A program made the position numbers and the translations under genes. A stretch of DNA of 64,000 bases from a virus, in the IMG/VR virus record IMGVR_UViG_3300043436_001160, positions 1 to 64,000 of that record. The stretch is one strand, 5' to 3'. The notes beneath the pieces were generated by a model that did not search any database, had not been told where the DNA came from, and saw nothing but the letters and a program-made list of their open reading frames with translations. This document shows positions 50,076-62,100 of the stretch, piece after piece (within the stretch, counting starts at the first letter, position 1; the number at the start of each line of letters is the position of its first letter).

Positions 50076-53000
50076 GTATGTTTACAAATAATCCTATTAA
50101 TTTAGGACTAACTACTACAAGCAATCAACCTAGTGAAGAATCTTCTGTTTATTTTGGTCCTGTTGATAAAGAAAACATTAGAAAAACTATGTTAATGTTT
50201 GGTTTTGATGCAACTGTTAAAGAAAGACAAAGAAACCAAGAACTTGCTTTAGCGGATGAAAACAAAGCTAACGAAGTTTCTGAATACTTTAAAAGATTTA
50301 AGGAAAGAAAAAATAAAGAAGAAGAAGTAATTGAATCTTATGCCCAAGAGTTAGGTTATGATCAAAAAGGATTATTATCTTACGATCCCAACTCAGGTGG
50401 TAAGTTTAAAATGGGAACTTTAGGTTTTCATGATGCAAATGTTGTAGCAAATTACAATGGTCAATTACTTGAGTTAATGACTACAAACCAAAATACTATT
50501 TGGGCACAAACAAATGCTTTTATGAACACAGATCTTTTTAATGCATCTACCGCATTAGAACCGATTGTAGAAACTGTTCCTATGTTTCAATTAGACCTAG
50601 CAACAGGAACATACTTTAAACCAGATGGCACAACACTATTAATGAAAGATCTTAGAGATACCGCAGGTATTAATCTTGATACTATGGGTATTTCATTTAA
50701 CCCAGACGATCCTGTAACTCCTAATACTATTGTTGGTTTTGGTCTTGAACAAGCACCAATTTTAGCTGAAAGCGTTTTATTAACACAACGGACTAAATCA
50801 CCAGGTATTAAAGCTTTATTACGAAATGAATTTGAAGAATCATTTTTTAATGAACGAGTTGGATCTAATATAGTTAATAATTTTGATAGATATTTGTTAA
50901 AGCCATGGGGTTCAGCAGCTACAGATCTTTCTCTCTGGCCTGTTTTGGATGCTATTGAAGGTTTAGTTTCTCCTGAAACAACAAACCCAGCATGGATTGC
51001 TTTACATAGTTCTAATAAAATTAATGGATCTGAAATGGTTAATGAACTTCAAACTAGAGATCCAGTTCTTTATAAAGCATGGACAGACGAGGGTGTTGAT
51101 TGGGAATACCTAAAAGGCGTTAAAAATGCTGGTGAGTTTAGGTCTTACGTTAATGGTGTATTTATCAATAATGCAATTGCAAGAACCTTAAAATCCCATC
51201 AACAAATACATCCATATTGGACATATGTTAAAGAAGCAAGACACGCGATCTACAGTACCTTAACTTCTGGGGATGCTGTAGGTCAAACAGCAATCATGGT
51301 TGCTACTGCTGGTACTAGTACTGTTTTTTCATTAGGTCTTACTGCACGATCTGCTATAGTTGGTGCAACCAGAACAGCAGCAACTTCTTCTAATAACTTT
51401 AGATTTGGTATTAAAGGAGCCTTGGCTGTAAGACAGAATCTTAAACGAATAAATGCGGCTTTACCTGTTAATCTTCCTGGAACTATATTAGAAATTGCAG
51501 CTAAGAAAGCTGGAACTAAGTTTCCAAGATTAACGGCATTAAATAATACTATAAAAGGAACTAACCTTAGTGCACTAAAGGGAGCTAAGTTAGTTAAAGG
51601 TGCATTTAAAACAGGAGCACTTTGGAGTGCTGGACAAGCTGTAGAGGGTTTTGTTGAAGAAGGCGTTACAAGTTTAATCAATCAAGGATATGATTATTCT
51701 TTAGGATTTAGATCTCATTTAGATTTAGCAAATACATTTGAACAAGCACTTTATGGTGCTATTATGGAACCAATATTAGGCGGTGCCCTTGCTCCTTTAA
51801 ACTTTACAACTGCTAAGATTATTAATAGTCCTAATACTATTATTAATGCTGGTGCTCGTTATTTTAATCTAAGTCCATCTAGAGCCAGAGAATTTAATGC
51901 TTATTTATCAGCTATACAAGGTAGTTTTGATGACTTAGATCCTTTAGCAGCAGAAATGAGAATTCAGCATATTACTAGGGGTTTAATGTTTGAACGAACA
52001 TTTGGTAAGTATACATCAGAAGGATACGACTCTATTGAAAAAGCTTATACATCCCTAGCAAACCTAGGCCATCAAGTAAGTGCTCTTAGCGGAAAACTAA
52101 ATACAACATCTTTATTAGATGCTGGTATTATATTTGGTGAAACACTAGAAAAACTAAATACTGACTATAGACAAAATAGGTTAAACCAAGAACAACTAAA
52201 TAATATTGATGAGGCAATTAAAGCAGATGTTTTTATTCGGGATAAAGATGGAACTCTTAGATTGAACAAAAATCTTGCAGAGTCCTTTTTATTAATTACA
52301 ACTTTAGGTGGTTTAGGTCGAAGTAATAATAACTCTTTATTAAGTTTAAATTTTTTTAAAGCTCAACATGATAACATTGTAACAGAAAAACTTAAAAAAG
52401 AAAATGAAGAGTTAGTAAAAAAAATTGAAGATCCAAATACTCCAATAGAAGAAAAAGAAAAACTACAAGAAGAACTAGATAGTAAAGTTTCTGAGCGTGT
52501 AAAAACTATTAGTAAAGATGTTATCGAACAAGTAGAAAAACAACAACAATTGTTTTTTAAAGTATTTCCTATTGTACAAGAAACTATAGAGTCTTTTGAA
52601 ATTGATCCACAAACTAACAACTCTATTCAAGCCGCTACAAACAGTATATTACAGACATTACAGGAACCAACAAACCGATTACAAAAATTCGCAGAAAGTT
52701 TAAAAAATCAAGAAGATACTAAGGGTACTCCTATAGATACTGGGGCTACTGAGGGTACTGGGGCTACTGAGGATACTGGGGCTACTGAGGGTACTGGGGC
52801 TACTGAGGGTACTGGGGCTACTGAGGGTACCCCTATAGATACTGGGGATATTGAGGGTACTCCTATAGATACTGGAGATACTGAGGGTACTGAAGCTTTT
52901 AAGTTTTCTCTTTTAGATCTACCATTATCAGGAGAAACTTTTGAACAGTTTTCAACTTTACTTAAATCCGTGGATATAGAAACGAATGGATATGTTAATT

Positions 53001-53122
53001 CGTTTGTTAATATACATAAAGAAGACAGCGAAAAACAAGCCAAAGCATTGATAGAGTTAGCTCCATTATATGATAAAGAAGAGCTTAAAAAAGAATTACA
53101 AACACAGATTAATTGCTCATAA
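50072..53122 (+). CDS. Internal virion protein with hydrophobic core and repeat tract
   Basis: A 1,016-residue protein. Residues about 400-540 hold several hydrophobic or Ala-rich helices (TAIMVATAGTSTVFSLGLTA, ALWSAGQAVEGFVEEG), as expected for an ejection protein entering the membrane. Around 770-840 is a charged coiled coil. Residues about 888-945 form a GATEGT-type tandem repeat. It overlaps the upstream gene by four bases. No enzymatic motif seen. Confidence 0.55.
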   Translation: MSMFTNNPINLGLTTTSNQPSEESSVYFGPVDKENIRKTMLMFGFDATVKERQRNQELALADENKANEVSEYFKRFKERKNKEEEVIESYAQELGYDQKGLLSYDPNSGGKFKMGTLGFHDANVVANYNGQLLELMTTNQNTIWAQTNAFMNTDLFNASTALEPIVETVPMFQLDLATGTYFKPDGTTLLMKDLRDTAGINLDTMGISFNPDDPVTPNTIVGFGLEQAPILAESVLLTQRTKSPGIKALLRNEFEESFFNERVGSNIVNNFDRYLLKPWGSAATDLSLWPVLDAIEGLVSPETTNPAWIALHSSNKINGSEMVNELQTRDPVLYKAWTDEGVDWEYLKGVKNAGEFRSYVNGVFINNAIARTLKSHQQIHPYWTYVKEARHAIYSTLTSGDAVGQTAIMVATAGTSTVFSLGLTARSAIVGATRTAATSSNNFRFGIKGALAVRQNLKRINAALPVNLPGTILEIAAKKAGTKFPRLTALNNTIKGTNLSALKGAKLVKGAFKTGALWSAGQAVEGFVEEGVTSLINQGYDYSLGFRSHLDLANTFEQALYGAIMEPILGGALAPLNFTTAKIINSPNTIINAGARYFNLSPSRAREFNAYLSAIQGSFDDLDPLAAEMRIQHITRGLMFERTFGKYTSEGYDSIEKAYTSLANLGHQVSALSGKLNTTSLLDAGIIFGETLEKLNTDYRQNRLNQEQLNNIDEAIKADVFIRDKDGTLRLNKNLAESFLLITTLGGLGRSNNNSLLSLNFFKAQHDNIVTEKLKKENEELVKKIEDPNTPIEEKEKLQEELDSKVSERVKTISKDVIEQVEKQQQLFFKVFPIVQETIESFEIDPQTNNSIQAATNSILQTLQEPTNRLQKFAESLKNQEDTKGTPIDTGATEGTGATEDTGATEGTGATEGTGATEGTPIDTGDIEGTPIDTGDTEGTEAFKFSLLDLPLSGETFEQFSTLLKSVDIETNGYVNSFVNIHKEDSEKQAKALIELAPLYDKEELKKELQTQINCS
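52731..52890 (+). repeat. In-frame 18-base tandem repeat (GATEGT)
   Basis: Tandem, slightly varied copies of an 18-base unit, GGGGCTACTGAGGGTACT (also with GAGGATACT and a CCTATAGATACTGGG variant), stay in frame and encode GATEGT, GATEDT and PIDTG units, a flexible acidic linker. Near-identity of the units implies recent expansion by slippage or recombination, so length may vary between isolates. Confidence 0.85.
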
Positions 53123-53136
53123 GGAGAATTTAAAAT

Positions 53137-56100
53137 ATGTTATGCGACATTCCAAATATTACTAAAGAATTTGAAAAACTAATTTCTAAGGGTGTTCCTG
53201 TTGACACAGCTGAAATAATTATTAGAGGAAAACTCCGAGCAGCATCTAATCCAGTTTCAGAAAAAGTATTGAATGAACTTTTTCCAAAGCCAATAGCTCA
53301 GGAATTAACCGAAGATGAAAAGAATGAATTAGCAGATATTTGGGATACAATTGCTACTAGATTTTCTACACCAAGTAGAGATTTTTATGTTGAGTTTTTA
53401 GATAGTATTGGTAAAGCAGATTTACGAGAAACCTTTGGATTAATTGTTGGAGATAAACAACAAAGGTTATTTGAACTTGTTAAAAAAAGTGGATTAGACA
53501 TTGAAAACTACCAAGTAGTTCAATATCAACATATTAATCGAATTAATGAACTTATTACTGCACATCAAAAACTTGGAAACGAAGAGTTTGTAAAAGATCT
53601 TCAAGATGTTCTATTAAAAGAACAAGCTAAACTTGAGCAACGAAAAGAAAACGCTAATAATCTCGGAGAAAAAATTAAAGAACGTGAGATTAAAGCCGCT
53701 GTAATTAAAAGTCTTTTAGCAATAGCAGAAAAAATTGATATTTCTATTATAACCGAAACTGAAAAAGTTTTTAAAGCAGACCTAGAAAATCTATTATCTA
53801 AGATTGAAAAATACGTTGAAACAGCTAAAAACCTAAGAGCTAAGTTAGATAGAGCATATACAGCATGGAAAGCTGCTGATCCAACTAGACGATCAAAATT
53901 ACGAGAAACTTACTATAAGTTAAAGAAAGAACTAACACCAAAAATCAAAGAAGCAACTAAAGAAGGCGCTAAGTTAGTTCGAGAATCAGACAAAAAACGA
54001 CTTGAGTTTATTTCAAAAACTTATAAAGATCGTTTAGGTAAAAGTCTAGGAGCAAGGGATAAAACCTTTAGTGAAGTTATCTTTAGATTAGAACAAGAAC
54101 TAAATAAAATACAAGGTGAAATGGTTAACCTTAGTCTTAGAGCCGTAGCTCAAGATACAACTAATCTTACCAGATCAACAAGTGAAATTATTACCCATCA
54201 AACTCGTATGCGTACAGTTGCTGAAGCTGGTGCTAAGATGCGTGTTGATAATTTTGTTGCTCGACTTGATACTACAAATGCACCCACTTTACAGGAACTT
54301 ACTGAAACTTTTGGTGAACCCGCATACAATATGATTGTGAATCAACGCGATCCTATTAAACTTGCGGATGGAAGCGAAACTAAAGACTTAACCAATCCAA
54401 ATAAAAAAGAAATTATTGCAGCTGGACGTCTTTGGAAAAACTTAATGATGCAAACAGCAACTGCTGGATTCTATTCAGAAGATCCTGCTGATATTACAGA
54501 AGAAGCAATAAACCTTATTGAAACTATTGCAATGGGTCGTACTATAGTGGATTCATCCTCTCCTGAAGCCATTGATCCTTCCTTTGCTCCAGCTAATACT
54601 GCTGAAGATCGTCTAGCAATGGCAACCCCAGGCGTTATTCCAGATTATAATAGATTTAAAACTGAAGATGAAGCAGTACGAGCACTTGAAGGAACAATCC
54701 GTCGTTTATACAGTGTATTTGGATTTAAACATTTTAATGGTATAATTCCAGAAAAACTTATCAGACAGGTATTAGATCCTAAGTTAATGGACATTAATCC
54801 CAAAGCTTGGCAAAGTGCTCAAATTTCCTATCTTAAGTCTAAACCTTTTAACGATATTCAAACACAAGATCAAATCAATTTACGTCGGGGTATGATCCTT
54901 AGTCATGGTGGAAACCCTGATATCATGCCTGAGTTTAACGATCCATTGTGGTTTGGTGATAATTCAAAACTAATTTCTTTTGATATTGAAACTTTTGGTG
55001 ATATTTATCATCCAACTGATAAAGTAGATGGTGTTTACTCTATTCAAATTAAAATGAAAGATGGTATTCATCCACCTCAAACAAAGATTTTAGTAAACAG
55101 TGGTGGTGTCTTAGTAGATGCAAAGTCCGTTATTACACCTGATAGAGATCCTATTACCAAGGATCAACTAACTAAGTTTTTGGGAGATTTAGAAAACTTC
55201 CAGAATGAAGGCTTTAAGGTTATTACTCATAATGGTAATAATTTTGATTTTCCTCAATTAAAAAAACATGTTAATGATGTTGATTTATTAGCAAGAGTTG
55301 CTATTCGAAGTATTGACTTATTGGCAAATATTACATCAGCTGTTCCTGGTAGAACATGGCATCAAAAACAAAAGACTAAGGGTAAAAAACTTAAAGAACT
55401 GGCTAAAGCAAACTTGCCAGAAGCTACTCCTCGTACAGCTTATGATGGAAGAGTTCAATTTACAAGCGGCTATCCTATTGATTTAACTACAGGAACTGAG
55501 ATTAAACTTAGTTCTGATGGTATTAAACCACTATGGGATGAAGCTAAAGCTTCTGGAGAGTGGTATCGTTTTGATGCTTATTCTGAAAATGACGCTGACA
55601 TTACGATTGATTTGTTTGAATACATGTTTAATTCAAAAACAAGTGAATTAAAACTAATCAGCGAAGGATCAGTTTCACCATCTATAATTTCAGTTGGAAA
55701 ACCACTAAGTAATCTATTCTTAAATAACGATACAACCCATATTTCTGGTGATTCTTTAGAAAATTCATTAGGTGATCTTAAAAACATTACACCACAGATG
55801 ACTGATCAAATCGAATCAGCGTTATATACCGAAGCTGGAGGATACGATGCTCATAAAGTATTGGATATCTTTACTGGCTGGTGGTTAAAAGCACTAATGG
55901 GTAATGAAATTAAATATGGAAGAAAACTAGAACAAATTAAACAAGCTCTTGCAATCAAAGCAGAAAAAGAAGTTTTGTTTGATACTATTCTTGTAGATAT
56001 CGCTGGCAAAAATCGTAACGCAATTGGACCATTACTCAAAACAAAGTTTGACAAATATGGTTTTGTTTTAACTTTAAACTATAAAACCGATGGTGTTACC

Positions 56101-59100
56101 GATGGTTTAGTGGAAATTAATGATGAATCAGATCCAACGACTGGTAATTTTAAAATAGAAGGTACATTTAATGAGTCTATTTTATACTCTCAACGAGTAT
56201 CTGATCCTGAAAGATATGAAAACGCTGTACTTAAGTCTTTCCTTGAAACAATTAATAACCCTAAAATTAAATACCGATTTAGAAAAGCACTTGAAACTAG
56301 AGTTAATGCAAGAAAACGTCTTGAAGATGAAACCGATGCTGAGTATTGGAACTCCGTTATTAAAGATTACTTAAGACCATTAATTCCAGGTTTCTTTACT
56401 TTAGCTGATTTTGGTAATAGTAATGTAGACTGGAAACCAGCAGATGAAGTTGGAATTGCTATTGCTCAGGTTATGATGGATCAAAAGCCAGGAATGACTG
56501 TTTCTGATGTTTTAATCCATAACGGCCACAGTATTGAAGAGATATTCCAAATTGACGAGCAAGCACAATTTAAGTCTCAAGGTTCTCTTGGAAGACGAAA
56601 AGAACTAGCAGTCTTAGATCCTCTTGATGTTAACATGGCACAACCACATGCCTTATCTAAGGAAGAAGCAGCATACGATGGATTTAGATTAATCCAACGT
56701 GTAAACCATTTATTAGATATGAATATTGATCTAACAATGGAATCAGATATCGAAGCATGGTTAAAAAAACCAATTAAGCAAGAAGAAGGTGATGCTATTG
56801 CTTCAATCGTTAATGAACAAATCTTAAGCATTGTACCAGATGTTGCAGCTCGTGGGGTCTTTACCAGTATACCATCCTTAGCTGAAAAGAAACGAATAAC
56901 AGAAGAACATTTATATAATATTCCAAAATTACTAATGTCAATTAACCACGATTGTTTCTACATTGGTATTGGACAACCACAAAGATTTTTAAATGAAGAT
57001 CTTCCTGTATTCTTCTTTAACGATGCTATTAACCCAGGTGGACCAACTGGAGCTGCTTTAATGGGTGGCGCTATGGATCAACTTGCATGGATGATTAACT
57101 TTGGTATGGTTACAGATCAAGAGTTTAATACTATTCTTGGTTCTGTCGAGCGAGGTATTGAACTACTTCGTCGTGAGGGTCCTAACGCAATAGCTATTGG
57201 AAATAAAACCGATTATGCATTCCAAGGTAAACACAATATCCTAGCAATGATGTTAGCTATGCAAGATGGAAATTTAAATCTTGTAAATGATATCTTAGCT
57301 AAATTTGGTGCTACTGATGGTATGGGTAATGTTGCAACTTTAGAATCAGAAAGAATTATTGTTAATAAAAAGGATCTTGGAGATCCTAGATTTAAGGTTT
57401 ATGATTTATTATTTGGATACAAAGAAAGACAAGCTGATGGTACTGAAAAAACTATTGATGGTATTTTCCCAGACATGTTAGATAATCCAGATAAATATAA
57501 ACTTACAGTAGAAGTACACAATTCACTTAAATCAATTGGACCTAAACTTAATAATCTTGCAGCAGATAGAACCAAACTTAAAGAGTTTTTTAAAGGCGCA
57601 ATTACCCCTAGAATGTACCAAGCAGGTTTACCTGGTATTACTAAGGGTTTATCTGATAAAAACGCAGCAAATGATTTAGGATTTACCGAAGAAGAAATTG
57701 ACTCTTTAGCTACTGTTTTACTACGAGCTAACATGATTGAAAATATGTCTATTGTTGATGCAGCTTTAGGATTTTCATCAACAGACATTAAAGAACTAAA
57801 GACAATTCTATTAAACTATAAGCAAAAATTAAGTGCAGATAAGTTAAGAGCTTACGTTGGATCTAGTGCAACTAAAGCAGCTAAAGATAAAGCTGCAAGA
57901 CTAAATTCTCTTAAGGGTTGGTATAGTAAATCTTTAGATCAAGTTTCCAATAGTCTTGCTAGATTTAAAGGTATTTCACCTATTGATGTAAGAAGAAAAA
58001 CTGAAGTAGAAACAGAAAAAGAAAAAATTAAAAAAGATTGGGAAACTCGTTTAACAGAAGCTTCTGAAATCTGGAATACCCGTGCAGTTGAAGATATGTC
58101 TACAGATGAGTATCATACTCTTATGTATGATCTAAATGTTGTTCTTGCTGGAGGTAAAGAAGCACTAGAAAACCAACTAATGTTATATGCTTTAAGACGT
58201 AGAGCAGCAACTCCATATGTAATTGAAGAAGATGCTATTGATTTACAACAATTAGTATCTACGCCTCATATTAGTAAAGAGGATTATCAACGATGGTTAA
58301 ATAAAGAAATATTCTTTAGATATGGCGTAGAAGCCGCCAGCGGACGTAACCACATGGTTGGATGGTATGGTATTGGACCAGAGGGTTCAAAGTATGCTCA
58401 ACCAAGAGTTGTGGCTCCGAAAGATTCAACCGATGTTGAAAGAGATCTCTTTAAAAAAGAAATGGGAAGTGATTATAATCCATTTGGTTTATGGGATATT
58501 AAAGAAATTACATCCAAAACTACTAGGGATATGGATACTTTATTTTTACGTTCAGTTATGATTGATCTAGCAAGATTCTATAAACCACCAGTTTTTACTG
58601 GTTATCCAATGATGGCAGAATCTAGAGAAATGTATTTTAAAGCAGTTGAAGAAAGATCTGCTCGGGAAATTGAAGCCCAAGAAAAAGCTCAATATCTTGA
58701 TTCATTTGCAGATGAACATGAGTTTACTATTAATGGAGAAACAATTACCAATAAAGAGCGTAAAGTTCGTAATCGTAAACTATCGGGAACTGTAGGTCAA
58801 CGAGTTCGTATGCGTACTAAGTTAAGTGGTACAGGAAACGAATCTCTTGTTCTTGATGCTAAGATTGATGGTATTGGTGCATTACGACCAAACTACGCAG
58901 ATATTGACTTTACACAACGTGGTATTTATGCATTAGCACAGGCTCAGCATAGGGCTAGAATTAAAAACAATGAATCACTTACTTTAGCTAAAACCTTAGA
59001 TAAGCCAGATACTTTTGGTCCTAATGACTTTGTTGATAAATCTTTACGAGGATTCGTAAGTCCATGGGATAAAAACACAATGCCCTATATTCCTCAGTCA

Positions 59101-62100
59101 AGTGAGGATATCGGAGCTCTTGTTGCTTTGGGTTCTAAAAATGCTATTGAAGTAAAGGCTGTTCAGTTACAAAATACACTAGAGGCTTTTGCTAAAGAAA
59201 ACAATTTAGAAGATCTAGTTGCTAGGGGAGATTGGACACGCTTATTTGTTATTAAACAAATTAAAGAAAAAGCTTTATATCCTACTTTATCAACACTTAG
59301 AAAGATTCAAAAACCATCACCAACTAGTACATCCTTAGATAGAATGCTTCCAATTAAAGAAGCTCGGGTTAAGTTCCACGATGGTTTAATTAAAGTAGCT
59401 GGAATTAATAGCATTGCTCTTAGCGGAAACCATAAATTCTCGGTAACTGATCTTATGGCTTCTTTGGATGAAAGAGCTTTATCAATAGAGGACATAAACG
59501 AAATTAATTCACTATACGGAGAAGAGCCTGGTTGGATTCAAGTGTTGACTTGGTTAGCAACTAAAGGCAAAGTAAGTCGTTTAATGCCTTTGAAGTTTGG
59601 TTTAACTATTGATGCTGGTGTTATTGCTAGAGGCAAAGAAGGACGCCAAGGCATTCGTGGTACTTCACTTATTCCTATTACGTCCTTTGGCTTTGAGATT
59701 ATGCAAGTCTACCATTTTATCCAAAGTACTGAAATAGCTAGAAAAATAGCAACACGATTAGTTCCTGGTTCTGCTTTGGATACTCCTGCGGTTAAGAAAG
59801 ATTCAAATGGATTTATTATCCTTGAAAGTCTTAATCCATTATTAGATACTAAACTGTATAATCAAATCCTTCAAGAAACAATGCAAAATAAAGCTGAGTT
59901 GACAAAACAACTCATGACTACTTTTACTTTTGTATTAGATCGCAGTCAAACTTTACGCATAATGACTAACGCTGATCAAGTGTATAGAGAAGATGAAACA
60001 GAAGAATCTTTAACTAGACAGGGTATTACTAATGCAAATGTATTTACCCAAAAACTAGTAGATAATCCTGGTACTCTGTGGCTATTTACTCCAGATATGG
60101 TTACAGACATGCTAAACGAAATTAGCAATAATAAATTCTTTTCTGAATTTACATTGGGATATCAAACTAAAAAAGAATTATATCAGATTAAATCAGATGC
60201 TGATATCTTAGCGCAAGAAGAACAAGCTCAAATGTTTGAAAAGATGCGTGAAGATGAAGAAGATATGAACGATGCTCTTCTCATGTTGCATAAACTTAAT
60301 CCAGGTAAAGCTAAACCAATCATTATATCTGATTACCGTAAAACAGATCTAAACGGAAATCCTCGTTTAGTTATTGACTTCGGTGCTTACATGGTTAATG
60401 AAGCATATTATCGTGGAAGTCAAGCAAAAGACGTTGCCGAAGGTTCTTCTAATAATGTTAAAGTAAACTTACTAGTATCTAGAGATGGAACTACAGAACT
60501 TAAAAAAACTTCAGTAACTATTCCAACTGCTGATATGCCGTATGTTTCTACGTTAATAAATGTCATTAACAAAGCAAGAGCTTCGGGATTCCATGAACAA
60601 GCTGATAAGATTTCTGATTTTGTTGAGAAATATGGTAGAATTGAAAAAGAAACTGATCCTAAAGAACTAATAGTTAAAAAGAAATTCAAAGGTGTAAGAA
60701 CTAGTACTGTAGTTCTAAAACTTGCTGCAATGTCTTTTGAGTTGGCTGGTAATACTGAAGCACAGGAAGCGTTATTTACTTACTTTGGCTTTAGTAGTCC
60801 CGAAGAAGTAAAGACTCTTAAGACAAAACTAGCCCCAGTTCTTGATGCTATGTTATACACTACCTCAGTTGAACGACATGAAGTAGATTCTGCTTACTAT
60901 ATTACAAAGGCAAAACTTGAACGTCAAGACTTTGTTGATAAGAATCTTTCTAGAGATTCTGTATTTGTTTCTGAAATTAGTCGCCTTACAAACAAACCAG
61001 ATTCTAGAGAACTACGAATTAGTATTATGAAAGCAACTGATGAGGTAATTCAACCAATGGTTGAACCTGAAATTGCTTCTGATTTATTTAAAATTACAGC
61101 AAGCCCAGCGGTCTTTGCTGATCCAGATAGCTTTATGGATTCCTTTGCAGATCCTGGGGATAGAGCCATTGCTGAAAAGATTGTTGCTAATCTAGATCAA
61201 CTAGTTGCAGATGGTATTATTTCAGCTCGTGTTCGTGATATGAAACTAATGTTAATTGGAAAACTCAGTCAAAATAATATGGAGTTTATCCGTAACTTAG
61301 GATTTGAAGCTTATAGTTCAGACTCTGAACCGCTTATGTCAGCAAGTAAACGAAATGGTAAATATATTCTTGGATTGAATATTAAACTTGCCGAACTAAC
61401 AAATGAAACCGAAATGGTCTTTAGATTTGCTGAAGAATTATTACACATTGCTCGCGTTAAGTTTGTCAGTCAAAACTCACAAGAATGGAACAATGTTGTT
61501 GGTTTGTTTAGTGCAAATAGATCTAGGGGTATGGTTCGTGAGATGTTAGTTGCAATGAGTGGTAGAATGCCAACTGAAGAATTAGAGTCAAAGGTAAATT
61601 ATGCAATGTCTAATCCTGATGAATTTTTTGCTCATGTTGGGGCATTTGTATTACTAAAAGATTTATTTGGCAACAGTGAAACTTTAGACACCTTAGCCGC
61701 TAGATTCCAAGGTATTGCAGCAGCAACTTCACTTTGGAAACGAGCTTTCTTTATGATTAAGGGAATGGCTAAGAATATCTTAACTACATTTGCTAAACTT
61801 ACTAATGATCCTAATTATTCAGATCTTTACCAAGAAGCTGAAAAAGCAGTAATGGGTGTTATTGAGAATGGATTTGTAGCTAGAGGAGATGTTGGAAATC
61901 CAGATGCAGTTTATAATACATATAAGAATTCTGCAACTACTTTAAACAATAAAGTTATATCTCCTGTAGAGCAATCACAAATTACAATCCTTACTTCAGA
62001 AATACAAGCCTTAGAAACACTAAGAAACGCTGAAGTAGCCAAAGATGTAGCCACTAGAGATGCAGTGCTTATCAAGAAACTAAATAACGATATTGAAACA

